Shown: positions 16,884-26,350, counted from the first letter of the stretch. The stretch: 64,000 nt of DNA from Paenibacillus massiliensis 2301065 = DSM 16942 (GCF_000377505.1 NZ_KB898203.1:23187-87186); one strand, 5' to 3'. Notes: a model not told the origin generated them from the sequence alone. A program made the numbers and translations.

Positions 16884-18020
16884 ATGAGTACGATTGATCG
16901 TATCTTAGATAAAGCCCTGCGGGGCGAGCGTATGAATCTAGAGGACACCATTGCATTATTTGAATCCAATGAGGTAGAGAAGATTGGGGAAGCAGCCAAT
17001 GTCATCATGAATCGGATGCATCCAGACCCGATCAAGACCTTCGTAATTGGGCGCAACATTAACTATACCAATGTCTGTGATGTATATTGCCGGTTCTGCG
17101 CCTTTTACCGCCGTCCAGGCTCGGACGAGGGATATGTATTGCCAGATGAATTGATCTTCCAGAAGATTCAAGAGACACAGGATGTGAATGGAACTGAAAT
17201 TCTGATGCAAGGGGGAACGAACCCCAATTTGCCGTTCAGCTACTACACGGATCTACTGAGACGAATTAAGGAACGTTTCCCGGATATTACGATGCACTCC
17301 TTCTCCCCGGCAGAGATTCAGAAAATGAAGGAGGTCTCGGATGGCCTGACACTGGAAGAGGTGATCCGGCAAATTCATGAAGCGGGTCTGGATTCGTTGC
17401 CAGGTGGTGGGGCGGAAATTCTCGATGACCGGACGCGGCGTAAGATCAGCCGACTGAAGGGCTCCTGGACAGATTGGATGGACGTAATGAAGACAGCTCA
17501 TCGCATTGGCATGAACACGACCGCTACGATGGTTATTGGCTTGGGCGAATCCATGGAGGAGCGAGCGCTGCATCTGATGCGGGTACGTGATGCCCAAGAT
17601 GAGTGCATTGCCAACAAATATGATTCCGAGGGCTTCCTCGCATTCATCCCGTGGACGTTCCAGCCGGATAATACGAACCTGAAGCTGGAGAGACAGACAC
17701 CCGAGGAATACTTGAAGACTGTAGCAATCAGTCGGATTGTTCTCGATAATATCAAGCATCTGCAATCCTCTTGGGTCACGATGGGACCTGAGATCGGCAA
17801 GCTCTCGTTGCGCTATGGCTGTGATGACTTTGGCAGCACCATGATTGAGGAGAATGTCGTATCGGCCGCGGGCGCTACCTATAAGGTGAATATCGACTCG
17901 ATACTGCAGCTCATTCGTGAGACAGGTAATACTCCGGCTCAACGGAATACACGCTATGACATCCTGCGTATGTTTGATGGATCGAAGCAGGCAGAACGCG
18001 ACTTTATCATGCAAAATTAA
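16884..18020 (+). CDS. mqnC: Cyclic dehypoxanthinyl futalosine synthase (radical SAM), MqnC
   Basis: This 378-residue radical SAM enzyme acts in the futalosine pathway of menaquinone synthesis, turning dehypoxanthine futalosine into its cyclic form. The [4Fe-4S] ligand motif CxxxCxxC reads CDVYCRFC (about residues 63-70), and NYTNVCDVYCRFCAFYRR is typical of MqnC/CofG relatives. GGTNPNLPFSYY and LPGGGAEIL are further family signatures. No other mqn genes are in the window. It is monocistronic with a strong terminator at 18051. MqnC is favoured over MqnE by FCAFYRR and the length. Confidence 0.9.
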   Translation: MSTIDRILDKALRGERMNLEDTIALFESNEVEKIGEAANVIMNRMHPDPIKTFVIGRNINYTNVCDVYCRFCAFYRRPGSDEGYVLPDELIFQKIQETQDVNGTEILMQGGTNPNLPFSYYTDLLRRIKERFPDITMHSFSPAEIQKMKEVSDGLTLEEVIRQIHEAGLDSLPGGGAEILDDRTRRKISRLKGSWTDWMDVMKTAHRIGMNTTATMVIGLGESMEERALHLMRVRDAQDECIANKYDSEGFLAFIPWTFQPDNTNLKLERQTPEEYLKTVAISRIVLDNIKHLQSSWVTMGPEIGKLSLRYGCDDFGSTMIEENVVSAAGATYKVNIDSILQLIRETGNTPAQRNTRYDILRMFDGSKQAERDFIMQN

Positions 18021-18050
18021 TACCGACCACCTTCAGACGAAGAATAACAA

Positions 18051-18112
18051 AAAGCTTGTGCAGGTAAGAGAATGACGATCATCATTCATCTTACTGCACA
18101 AGCCTTTTTGTG
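18051..18112 (+). terminator. Long terminator hairpin after mqnC
   Basis: The outer arms AAGCTTGTGCA and TGCACAAGCC with inner GTAAG/CTTAC pairing form an extended stem ending in a T-run. Confidence 0.88.
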
Positions 18113-18220
18113 TTCTAATATTAAGCTTCCGTACACTTAAGCTTTCATTACAATTACTCAAGAACAGCTATTATTCTGTACCCAAATCAATTTCTTAACT
18201 CATTCAACATTGATTTTTGT

Positions 18221-18267
18221 AACTAGATATAGACAAAATTAAACCTTTTTTTGATCTATATCTAGTT
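18221..18267. repeat. Perfect 12-bp inverted repeat, AT-rich
   Basis: AACTAGATATAG at 18221-18232 is the exact reverse complement of CTATATCTAGTT at 18256-18267, across a 23-base loop that contains a run of seven T. It lies between mqnC and the convergent yitT-like gene. It does not look like a terminator because the T-run is inside the loop. Confidence 0.85.
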
Positions 18268-18319
18268 CTGATTGAAGCAGCTAAAGGTATATGAAATTGA
18301 TTCACCCGGTGAAAAATTG

Positions 18320-19243
18320 CTATGATCGTTCTGCCTTTCTCACAAAAACGATATCCGCACCTGGGTCCAGGTCACGAATCATTGCCCTGAAGCGTGGCAA
18401 ATCCAGAACATGCACCCTATAGACAATACTGTTGCTTTCGCCTCCAGAAGAAGCATATTCGCTGTTATGCTGCTCCTGATCCTGGATCAGAGCCGTCTTG
18501 TCACTTGCTGGGAGGGAAGGAACGGGAACGAGATGCAGCATCCTTTGCAGCACTGCCTTCGTATCAGTCGCAGCTGCAGTTCTGACATACATGTGACGGT
18601 ATAGACCAGTTAACATGAATCGGGCCGTCTCAAAGGCAGCCAGACAAGCAACGGCTGAGTATAAGGCCTGCTCCCAGCCCAGCATGAGGCCAGCTGCCGA
18701 AAGTACGAGAATTTGAAACAGGGCCGCGATTTGCTCCATAGATAGACTCTTATGTAGTATAATCAGCCGGCTGCTGCTACGGAATTCAGCATCTCGCAAC
18801 TCCAAGGCATCCAGCAGTCCTCCTGAACGTGCTACAAGACCAGCGCCAAAGCCAAGGGTGATCCCGCCCACGACTGCAGCGATAATCGTATGCTCGCTCA
18901 AAGCAGGAACAGGCTCCAGCAGGAGCGCTGTCCCTGCAAAGGCAAGCAATCCTGGAAAGGCATACCAAGGTCCGGATTTGCGAACAAAGTACAGATACAG
19001 ACTAACAAGTGGTACATTCAGTATTAATAAAAATAAACCAAGCTTCACTTCTGCGGCATGTGACATTAATGCGGAGACGCCAGTCATCCCGCCAACTACA
19101 ATCTGGTTGGGATGCAGGAATAGCTCCAGGCCTACAGAAGCAAGGATACCACCAACAATTGCATACAGTAACGGATACGGATTTAGGGATGACAAGGTGA
19201 ACTTCGACGAAGCTTCAACGTCTTTCCCAGGAGGATGCTTCAT
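18320..19243 (-). CDS. YitT-family membrane protein with C-terminal DUF2179-like domain
   Basis: This 307-residue YitT/DUF161 protein has an N-terminal membrane part of about five or six helices beginning YPLLYAIVGGILASVGLELF. Typical family text follows: NQIVVGGMTGVSALM, LGFGAGLVARSGG. It ends in a soluble domain (VYRVHVLDLPRFRAMIRDLDPGADIVFV) that resembles DUF2179. Function in the family is unsettled; some members are proposed transporters or sporulation-related. GGGGAGG lies 7 bases before the ATG. It lies downstream of khtU with a 35-base gap in the same direction, so it may be read through from khtT-khtU. Confidence 0.88.
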   Translation of the reverse strand: MKHPPGKDVEASSKFTLSSLNPYPLLYAIVGGILASVGLELFLHPNQIVVGGMTGVSALMSHAAEVKLGLFLLILNVPLVSLYLYFVRKSGPWYAFPGLLAFAGTALLLEPVPALSEHTIIAAVVGGITLGFGAGLVARSGGLLDALELRDAEFRSSSRLIILHKSLSMEQIAALFQILVLSAAGLMLGWEQALYSAVACLAAFETARFMLTGLYRHMYVRTAAATDTKAVLQRMLHLVPVPSLPASDKTALIQDQEQHNSEYASSGGESNSIVYRVHVLDLPRFRAMIRDLDPGADIVFVRKAERS

Positions 19244-19278
19244 AGCCTTACCTCCCCGTTATATATGATGGATTCTGA

Positions 19279-20499
19279 TCAGGCCCTTTCCTGTCGCTTG
19301 GGCCGATGGTCCTTGAATCGGAATACTTTATTAAGGACATTGAATACTGATTTTGACTGTTTGGTCAATATTGGTGCCATAATGGCAAGGATTAGTACAT
19401 ATATGGCAGCAAATGGCTGCAAAATGGCCAGAAGCCCACCTTCACGTCCCAGATTAGCCATAATAATCGAGAATTCACCACGAGCTACAACGGTCAGCCC
19501 TATGTTTGCCGAGGCTAGTGGCGACAGAGCAGCCGTTCGTCCAGCCAGCATGCCGGCTGTAAAGTTTCCGAACAGTGTAACGACTACAGCTGCAAGGGCA
19601 AGCCAAACGGCGGTTCCTCCGAGTGAGAGAGGATCAATGGATAGTCCGAAGCTGAAGAAGAACACAGCACCGAAGAAATCGCGAAATGGAATAATGAGAT
19701 GCTCGATTCGCTTGGCATGCTCTGTCTCGGCAAGTACCAGTCCTACGAGCAATGCACCTATAGCTTCTGCAACATGAATAGTCTCAGAGAAGCCTGCCAC
19801 GAGGAAGAGTGCGCCGAAAATAACGAGCAAGAACAATTCATTGGACCGAATATTCAGGACTTTATTCAGCAGGGGAACAGCCTTACGTCCGATGATAATC
19901 AGTGTAAGCATGAAGCCGAGGGCAATCGATGCGGATAGGAGCACACCCCCAAGTGATGAGGAGTTACTCAGAACGAGCCCGGAAAGAATGGAGATATACA
20001 CGGCGAGGAATACATCCTCGAACATGATAATACCTAGAATCATCTCAGTCTCAGGATTCGCGGTTCGCTTAAGGTCAACCAATACCTTGGCAGCAATCGC
20101 ACTGGAGGAAATCGTGGTAATACCAGCAATAACGAGGGTTTCAGCAACAGGGAACCCTGTTACAAAGCCCAGTGCCAGCCCTAGAGTAAAGTTAATGGCA
20201 ATGTAGATCGTACCGCCAACGGCGATGGAACGTCCGGACTTGATCAGACGTCCCACCGAGAATTCCAATCCAAGATAGAACAACAGGAACAATATACCTA
20301 TACGGCCCATGAACGCAATGAAGGGCTCGCTTTCAATGAATCTGAAGTCAAGATGCCAGATTTGCATGGCATGGGGACCGACAGCCATTCCAATGAGGAT
20401 ATAAAACGGAATTACAGAGAAGCGCAGCTTGGCAGCGAGCAGACCGGATGCCGCTATCAACGCCAGCGCTAGACCAACTTCAAATATCAGATGGTCCAT
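19279..20499 (-). CDS. khtU: K+/H+ antiporter subunit, CPA2 family, KhtU-like
   Basis: This 406-residue CPA2 (Kef-type) antiporter has about twelve membrane helices with no soluble RCK domain at the C-terminus. Landmarks include FYILIGMAVGPHAM, the glycine-rich LFYLGLEFSVG and AEAIGALLVGLVLAETEHAKR. In B. subtilis KhtU works with the separate gating protein KhtT to expel K+; the upstream neighbour here is exactly such a KhtT. The ATG follows the khtT stop with no gap, implying coupled translation. Confidence 0.92.
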   Translation of the reverse strand: MDHLIFEVGLALALIAASGLLAAKLRFSVIPFYILIGMAVGPHAMQIWHLDFRFIESEPFIAFMGRIGILFLLFYLGLEFSVGRLIKSGRSIAVGGTIYIAINFTLGLALGFVTGFPVAETLVIAGITTISSSAIAAKVLVDLKRTANPETEMILGIIMFEDVFLAVYISILSGLVLSNSSSLGGVLLSASIALGFMLTLIIIGRKAVPLLNKVLNIRSNELFLLVIFGALFLVAGFSETIHVAEAIGALLVGLVLAETEHAKRIEHLIIPFRDFFGAVFFFSFGLSIDPLSLGGTAVWLALAAVVVTLFGNFTAGMLAGRTAALSPLASANIGLTVVARGEFSIIMANLGREGGLLAILQPFAAIYVLILAIMAPILTKQSKSVFNVLNKVFRFKDHRPKRQERA

Positions 20500-20997
20500 T
20501 CAATCACCCGCTCCACTTATTAGAATTTGTTTGAAGCGCTTCTGCTGATCCCGTTCGCCCACCGCAAGTACTGTAGAATTGGCTTTCAGTACCGAATCCG
20601 GTCCCGGATTGATGTGCTTGGTCTTCTGATCCTCCATCACGACAATGACAGATACACCAGAGTTCTGACGAACGTTCAGCTCCCCGATCGATTTACCAGC
20701 AGAAGCGTATTGTGGTTCAATTTTATACCATTCAATAATCAGATCGTTAAAGGCCATCTCGACACTTTCAAGTTGCTTTGGCTTATAAGTCATGCCACCT
20801 ATGATGGCTGCAAGGTGACGGGCCTCTTGGTCCTCAAGTGTAATCATGGAGATGCTTTTCTCCAAATCCTCGTATTCGAAGTGATACAGCTCTCGTCTTC
20901 CGTCATCGTGAATGATCACGACAATCCGGTCGCCACTAGCCCCATCCAACTGATACTTCATTCCGATTCCGGGCAAAATAGTTTCACGAATATCCAT
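20500..20997 (-). CDS. khtT: K+/H+ antiporter regulatory subunit, KhtT-like
   Basis: This 165-residue soluble protein has an N-terminal region IRETILPGIGMKYQLDGASG and a C-terminal RCK_C/TrkA-C domain (about residues 80-160: GKSIGELNVRQNSGVSVIVV, VLAVGERDQQKRF). It matches B. subtilis KhtT (YhaT) in length and layout; KhtT gates KhtU in response to pH, K+ and nucleotides. First gene of the khtT-khtU pair, with AGGAGGC upstream of the ATG. No KhtS-like gene is apparent in front. Confidence 0.92.
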   Translation of the reverse strand: MDIRETILPGIGMKYQLDGASGDRIVVIIHDDGRRELYHFEYEDLEKSISMITLEDQEARHLAAIIGGMTYKPKQLESVEMAFNDLIIEWYKIEPQYASAGKSIGELNVRQNSGVSVIVVMEDQKTKHINPGPDSVLKANSTVLAVGERDQQKRFKQILISGAGD

Positions 20998-21155
20998 TAT
21001 AAAATGTGCCTCCTAGAGAGTGATGTTAGTTGTTGGAACAATGAATAATAAGCCATACTTGACGTCATATCAGTAGTAAATAAATGAAGTGGTACATTGA
21101 ATTCAGTAATGTATTACACGACTGTCAAGCTCCTGAACCGACAAATTAAGTACGG

Positions 21156-21518
21156 CTATGCCATAGCTGCCACGAACTTAGACGTGTATTTTATAGGCTG
21201 AAGAAAATCAAGCTTTTTCCTAATCGAAATAATCGGAATAAAAGGTAAATAAGGTCTGGGAATCGTAAACAGACATAACCAAGTCATGATGATAAATAAT
21301 GGGCTGGCTTGCGATATATTCTTGATGATGGACACTGTATGAGAGGGTGTACGAACGACAGGACGCTGATGCGTCTCACGCTGCTCATTTCGTGAAATAT
21401 CTGTAGCCTCCACAAGTTCCTGGGTTTCATTGTGCTGAGCTGTGAAAGGAGCGGGAAATGACAGAGTCAGGACTACACTCAAAAGAACAAATAACGATAT
21501 ACGCCAACGAATCATCAT
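21156..21518 (-). CDS. Hypothetical secreted or membrane-anchored protein
   Basis: This 120-residue protein begins with a signal-like N-terminus (MMIRWRISLFVLLSVVLTLS) followed by a hydrophilic stretch rich in Glu, Gln, Thr and His, and a second hydrophobic segment near residues 73-90 (PLFIIMTWLCLFTIPRPYLP). The tail is basic. AAAAGGAGGGGG precedes the ATG, which argues strongly that it is translated. No family is recognised. It lies alone between khtT and the divergent ytxC. Confidence 0.6.
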   Translation of the reverse strand: MMIRWRISLFVLLSVVLTLSFPAPFTAQHNETQELVEATDISRNEQRETHQRPVVRTPSHTVSIIKNISQASPLFIIMTWLCLFTIPRPYLPFIPIISIRKKLDFLQPIKYTSKFVAAMA

Positions 21519-21695
21519 ACTCCCCCTCCTTTTGTGAAAAATTCAAATAAAGACAAATAGCTAGGAACGCTTACTTTAACTTTACCATAAATATTTAGGT
21601 TTATTCAATTCATAACCGCTCTTCCAGCAGTCTACCTCGTATAACCGCCACTTCCTCACCATATACTGTAACCAGAAAATGAAAGGGGTGAGCAT

Positions 21696-22637
21696 ATGGA
21701 GCTTTTCTCGATCTGGACGGATATCCAAGGCCCTGAGGATGCAGAGCAATTTTACCAAATGATTCGCGGCCGACTGAAGGAATTACATATTCCTGGTCAG
21801 GAGTTGCTGTTCTCCTACAACCGAAATCAGGATAGTGCCGTATGGAGATGCAGCAGTGCGAACCCGGCCATATCTTCGTTAACCTGCTTGCCCCGCCTCA
21901 TTCGTGCTTTGTCGAGCCTGCTTGCTGATTATATGGAGTACTCGCTGGAGCGACCTGTGGTGTCAAGCTTGATTCGCAATCAGCAAGCTGGACTTGAAGA
22001 GGAAGAGTACGTAAGGATTGAGCAGCACTGTATGTCTCTTCTTCATCATACGAACGAAATGAGCCAAAAGCGTCATCATTTTTTGATGTTAGGTGTAGAA
22101 TCTGCTCTGAGAGAGAATGCTGAATTGCATCTTAAGGGATTACTTCGCTTTCGACTACAGGCATACAAGCTAGCTCTTCAAGACCTTGTGGACTTTTCAC
22201 TGGAAGAATTTTGGGCGGATCGTCAGTATGAGGAATTTATGGGCTTACTCAAGTATTTCGTCTTTTTCCAGGAAAGCATGATTCCGCTGGTGCATGTGAT
22301 TCATCAGGGAGCCAGCCAATTCACCATACTTGATGCCAAGATGGAGCCTGTGAGCATGGAGCCTGCCCATGATATCATCGTAGAGCTTCCGGAGATGGAG
22401 CTTGGGATCGGAATGGAAGAGATGATCGTCAGCAGCCTGATATCGATCTCGCCTGCCCGAATTCTGCTGTATACAGACGAGCCGGGTGCAGCTATCATTC
22501 AGACGGTGCTGAACATCTTTGAGAATAAGGTGGAGATCTACGAAAAAGCCGATATGCACAAGGATGGGCTTGACTATGCCGTGGATTACGAACTTCATCT
22601 TGACGGAAAAGAATGGGGCAATTATAATAACTGTTGA
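21696..22637 (+). CDS. ytxC: Putative sporulation protein YtxC
   Basis: This 313-residue protein of the YtxC family (DUF, sporulation-associated) has an N-terminal region MELFSIWTDIQGPEDAEQFY and a helical middle (EEYVRIEQHCMSLLHHTNEM). It lies directly upstream of the T-box and thrS, the same order as B. subtilis ytxC-thrS, which is the main support. Biochemical role is unknown. AAAGGGGTG lies before the ATG. The stop is close to the start of the thrS leader. Confidence 0.85.
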   Translation: MELFSIWTDIQGPEDAEQFYQMIRGRLKELHIPGQELLFSYNRNQDSAVWRCSSANPAISSLTCLPRLIRALSSLLADYMEYSLERPVVSSLIRNQQAGLEEEEYVRIEQHCMSLLHHTNEMSQKRHHFLMLGVESALRENAELHLKGLLRFRLQAYKLALQDLVDFSLEEFWADRQYEEFMGLLKYFVFFQESMIPLVHVIHQGASQFTILDAKMEPVSMEPAHDIIVELPEMELGIGMEEMIVSSLISISPARILLYTDEPGAAIIQTVLNIFENKVEIYEKADMHKDGLDYAVDYELHLDGKEWGNYNNC

Positions 22638-22644
22638 AAAAGCG

Positions 22645-22938
22645 ATGATGAAGACAGCAATCATGGACTGGACGTCCCAGAGAGAGGAAACTCAGGCTGA
22701 AATTTCCTTACGAGCCCACCTTTGATTGACCCCTTCATAGCTGCTGTTCTGAAAATCGGCTGTAACTAATCCGATGTCTAGGAGCAGACGAGTCGTCCCC
22801 GTTACAGGATGCCAATTGAGGGCTGAATGCAGCATGCTGGTCTAGTAGTGACTTACTGGATTGGACGCATAAATCAGCCAAATTAGGGTGGAACCACGAG
22901 CACACACTCGTCCCTTGATACCGGGACGGGTGTTTTTT
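22645..22938 (+). ncRNA. T-box riboswitch of thrS
   Basis: The canonical T-box AGGGTGGAACCACG is at 22885-22898, just ahead of a terminator hairpin (arms ACACTCGTCCC and GGGACGGGTGT, T-run, about 22904-22938). Upstream lies roughly 240 bases of structured leader that should hold stem I with the specifier. Uncharged tRNA-Thr is expected to stabilise the antiterminator and switch thrS on. The 5' end is approximate and I could not assign the specifier codon with certainty. Confidence 0.92.
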
Positions 22939-23003
22939 GTGTATACAAATAAGAACCGGGCGTCCCGGGCGAACCTGTTATAACAATGAGGAGGAAGCAC
23001 AAC

Positions 23004-24941
23004 ATGGCAGTAAGTATTCATTTGCCGGACGGCTCTGTTCGGGAATATGCAGAAGGTAGCAGTATTGAGGATGTGGCGGCTTCCATTAGCAGCGGTCTGC
23101 GTAAGAACGCTGTAGCGGGCAAGCTGAACGGAATCGTGGTGGATCTGTCCACCAAGCTGACAGAGGGAGCACAGATTGAGATTGTGACTCAGGATGCTCC
23201 AGAGGGACTGGAGGTTATTCGCCACAGTACCGCTCATTTGCTGGCACAAGCCGTGAAGAGATTATTCGGAAAAAATGAGGTTCATCTAGGGGTAGGGCCT
23301 GTCATTGAGGATGGCTTCTATTACGATATGGACCTTGAGCATTCCCTGAATCCGGAGGATCTGCAGAAGATCGAGAAGGAAATGGAACGCATCGTAAATG
23401 AGAATCTGCCAATCGTGCGTAAGGAAGTTAGCCGTGAGGAAGCTCTGGCCTTGTTCGGCGAAATGGGCGATCCGTATAAGCTGGAGTTGATTCGTGACCT
23501 GCCTGAGGACAGCATTATTAGCCTGTATGAACAAGGTGAGTTCGTTGACTTGTGCCGCGGCCCCCATGTGCCTTCTACCAGCAAGCTGAAGGTATTCAAG
23601 CTGATGAATGTCGCTGGAGCTTACTGGCGTGGAGACAGCAAGAACAAGATGCTACAACGGGTATATGGAACTGCGTTCGTGAAGAAGGCTCAGCTGGATG
23701 AGCATCTGCATTTTCTGGAGGAAGCCAAAAAGCGGGATCACCGTAAGCTGGGGAAAGAGCTCGGGATGTTCAATTTCTCACAGCTTGTTGGACAAGGTCT
23801 TCCAATCTGGCTGCCGAACGGTGCCAAGCTGCGCCGGACGCTGGAGCGTTATATCGTAGATCTGGAGGAGAAGCTTGGCTATCAGCACGTATACACTCCT
23901 GTACTGGGAAATGTGGAGCTGTACAAGACCTCGGGACACTGGGAGCATTATCAGGAGGATATGTTCCCAGTCATGGAAATGGATAACGAGTCGCTGGTAT
24001 TACGCCCGATGAACTGTCCTCACCACATGATGGTATACAAGAGTGAGATGCACAGTTATCGTGATCTACCGATTCGTATTGCGGAGCTTGGTACAATGCA
24101 TCGCTACGAGATGTCCGGTGCACTGACAGGTCTGCATCGGGTGCGCGCCATGACTCTGAATGATGCTCACCTCTTCGTACGTCTGGATCAGATCAAGGAC
24201 GAATTCAAACGGGTAATTGATCTGATCATGATTGCTTACAAGGATTTCGGCATTCACGATTATCGCTTCCGCCTGTCCTATCGTGACCCGCAGGATACCG
24301 AGAAGTACTTCGATAATGATGAAATGTGGAATACGGCACAAAGCATGCTGCGTGAGGTTGTTGAAGAGACAGGACTGCCGTTCTTCGAAGCTGAGGGAGA
24401 AGCAGCCTTCTATGGTCCTAAGCTAGATGTACAGGTCAAGACGGCTCTTGGTAAAGAAGAGACGCTCTCGACGGTTCAGATCGACTTCCTGCTGCCAGAG
24501 CGCTTCGAGCTGGAGTATGTAGGCGAGGATGGGCAAAAACACCGTCCAGTCGTGCTGCATCGCGGTATTCTGGGTACAATGGAGCGCTTTACTGCCTTCC
24601 TGCTGGAGAATTTCGCGGGCAACCTGCCGCTGTGGCTGTCACCGGTACAAGCCAAAATTATTCCAGTCTCCACGAACTATGATGACTATGCCAAGGAAGT
24701 GGCTGATAAGCTGCGTCTGGCTGGAGTGGCAGTGGATGAGGATCTGCGCAATGAGAAGCTCGGCTACAAGATTCGTGAAGCCCAGCTTGAGAAGATTCCT
24801 TATATGCTCGTAGTTGGTGAGAATGAGAAGAACGATAAGTCCGTATCCGTACGTAAGCGTGGCGAGGGTGACCTTGGCGTGAAGCCACTGGATGAGCTGA
24901 TTGCTATTCTGAAGGAGCAAATTGACTCCAAGACGATCTAG
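23004..24941 (+). CDS. thrS: Threonyl-tRNA synthetase
   Basis: This 645-residue class II aminoacyl-tRNA synthetase charges tRNA-Thr. In order: an N-terminal TGS domain (AVSIHLPDGSVREY), the second-additional domain with HSTAHLLAQAVKRLF, the catalytic core with RPMNCPHHMMVY (zinc-ligand Cys and His region) and RYEMSGALTGLHRVR (motif 2), and a C-terminal anticodon-binding domain ending near LDELIAILKEQI. ATG 23004 follows GAGGAGGAAGC; the ATG at 22986 lies before that site. Controlled by the preceding T-box. Confidence 0.98.
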   Translation: MAVSIHLPDGSVREYAEGSSIEDVAASISSGLRKNAVAGKLNGIVVDLSTKLTEGAQIEIVTQDAPEGLEVIRHSTAHLLAQAVKRLFGKNEVHLGVGPVIEDGFYYDMDLEHSLNPEDLQKIEKEMERIVNENLPIVRKEVSREEALALFGEMGDPYKLELIRDLPEDSIISLYEQGEFVDLCRGPHVPSTSKLKVFKLMNVAGAYWRGDSKNKMLQRVYGTAFVKKAQLDEHLHFLEEAKKRDHRKLGKELGMFNFSQLVGQGLPIWLPNGAKLRRTLERYIVDLEEKLGYQHVYTPVLGNVELYKTSGHWEHYQEDMFPVMEMDNESLVLRPMNCPHHMMVYKSEMHSYRDLPIRIAELGTMHRYEMSGALTGLHRVRAMTLNDAHLFVRLDQIKDEFKRVIDLIMIAYKDFGIHDYRFRLSYRDPQDTEKYFDNDEMWNTAQSMLREVVEETGLPFFEAEGEAAFYGPKLDVQVKTALGKEETLSTVQIDFLLPERFELEYVGEDGQKHRPVVLHRGILGTMERFTAFLLENFAGNLPLWLSPVQAKIIPVSTNYDDYAKEVADKLRLAGVAVDEDLRNEKLGYKIREAQLEKIPYMLVVGENEKNDKSVSVRKRGEGDLGVKPLDELIAILKEQIDSKTI

Positions 24942-25055
24942 TCTCAAGCCCTTAAAAGACTATTAAACTTGCACAATATGTGATGGCTAATATATCCTTT
25001 GCCGTATATTTTGGCTGATTTCTGGAAAACCTTTGGAACAAGGGGAGGTTTTTGA

Positions 25056-25889
25056 ATGAAATCAGTGATTTTGCGGCAAAGGATTTTTGTCGTTATGTTG
25101 TGGGCTTTGCTTATGTTACCGATAACGGAGGCCCATGCTTTTGAGCAGCCATCTGCGCTACAAGTTCAGTCTACAGGAGCCTTAGTAGAGTATGATCCAT
25201 ATAGTACTTCGTATCATGCATATTGGCAGGAGGAAGCAAGCCTGTCGTGGGAAGACTTTCAGGCACCAACTCCTGCATATGCAGGACTATGGGGAGGCCT
25301 GACTCAGGGAATGATGAGTATGCTTCATCCAAACGAAGGCGGTGGTGTAGGTTGGATGACAGAACTGCATGGTAAGCCAATCCGCCGACCTGAGGCAAGG
25401 ACCATACGAAAGCCTGATAACCTGGAGCTTAATTCCGTACCCGTTCTGGCACCAACTGCAGAGCAGGTCATAACGACTATGAAGGTGACGGCCACCGGTT
25501 ATACGGCTGGCTTCGAATCTACAGGCAAACGTCCTAATCATCCGCAATATGGCATTACTTATTCAGGAGTAAAGGTTACAAGGGACAAGAATACGTTGTC
25601 TACGATAGCAGCCGATCCACGTACATTCCCGCTTGGGAGCATTTTGTATATTCCGGGATACGGCTATGGAATTGTTGCAGATACGGGCTCGGCAATCAAA
25701 GGGCGCAAGATTGATTTGTATTTTGCCACGACCAAGCAGGTCTATGAGGAATGGGGTAAAAAAGACGTCGAGGTCCAGATCATCAAGCGGGGAGGTGGCC
25801 GCTGCACTGAGCAAATGATGGCGGAATTCAAGAAGGCCATCCAGGTGCACAAGATGATACCTGAATCCATGCTTGACGAGTCTCTTTAA
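25056..25889 (+). CDS. Secreted 3D-domain (putative peptidoglycan-active) protein
   Basis: This 277-residue protein has an N-terminal signal peptide (IFVVMLWALLMLPITEAHAF) and a C-terminal 3D domain at about residues 145-245. The domain is named for three Asp residues, seen in AADPRTFPLGS, VADTGSAIKGRKIDLYF, and has the opening VTATGYTAGFESTG. The domain is shared with resuscitation-type lytic transglycosylases and YocH/YuiC proteins, so wall hydrolysis is probable. The linker between signal and domain is unrecognised. GGGGAGG lies before the ATG. It may serve in germination or wall turnover. Confidence 0.88.
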   Translation: MKSVILRQRIFVVMLWALLMLPITEAHAFEQPSALQVQSTGALVEYDPYSTSYHAYWQEEASLSWEDFQAPTPAYAGLWGGLTQGMMSMLHPNEGGGVGWMTELHGKPIRRPEARTIRKPDNLELNSVPVLAPTAEQVITTMKVTATGYTAGFESTGKRPNHPQYGITYSGVKVTRDKNTLSTIAADPRTFPLGSILYIPGYGYGIVADTGSAIKGRKIDLYFATTKQVYEEWGKKDVEVQIIKRGGGRCTEQMMAEFKKAIQVHKMIPESMLDESL

Positions 25890-25922
25890 TGAAGCACATA
25901 GGCAACGCTGGCTGGGATCACC

Positions 25923-25953
25923 TGAATAATGTAGGAGTCGCCTTCACATAATA
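25923..25953 (+). promoter_or_regulatory. Putative sigma-G promoter of the SASP gene
   Basis: TGAATA at 25923-25928 and CATAATA at 25947-25953 are 18 bases apart, close to the forespore sigma-G consensus (TGAATA, 17-18 bases, CATACTA). It lies about 50 bases upstream of the SASP start, where forespore control is expected. Confidence 0.65.
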
Positions 25954-26001
25954 TGTGCGGGACAGACAAGTTCCCAAACTCATTATACAGGAGGAATTAT
26001 C

Positions 26002-26277
26002 GTGAACAACAAACAGCCGTCTAAAGCGGGTCTTGGTGCACAAGGTACGGAATTTGGTCAGGACACGCAACAGGTTGCTCAAAAAGTAAAACAAGCTCAA
26101 CAAAACAAAGTGCAAGACAATTATCAGACACCAAATGAAAAGTATGATGCAGAATTTGGTGCTGATACAGCTGCTGGCGTCAACAAAAAAGTACAAGGTT
26201 CCCAGCGCCAAAAAGTACAGGACAACTACAAGACACCGAACGAAAAATTCGGATCTGGCTCCACAAATCAACAATAA
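26002..26277 (+). CDS. Gamma-type small acid-soluble spore protein
   Basis: This 91-residue, Gln/Asn/Lys-rich protein has two related halves: EFGQDTQQVAQKVKQAQQNK then VQDNYQTPNEKYD, and EFGADTAAGVNKKVQGSQRQK then VQDNYKTPNEKF. The EFG-x-(D/E)T start of each unit resembles the SspE protease-cleavage repeats, and the absence of aromatic-rich core plus high Gln/Asn fits gamma-SASP. It would be an amino-acid store in the forespore. The start is GTG 26002 after AGGAGG. The sigma-G-like promoter and terminator make it monocistronic. Confidence 0.85.
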   Translation: MNNKQPSKAGLGAQGTEFGQDTQQVAQKVKQAQQNKVQDNYQTPNEKYDAEFGADTAAGVNKKVQGSQRQKVQDNYKTPNEKFGSGSTNQQ

Positions 26278-26350
26278 TTGCAAGGACAGCGATAGCAAGA
26301 CAGCTTAGTATTGCGAAGCTGACTTTTGCAATGTGCATATGAAGACTAGC

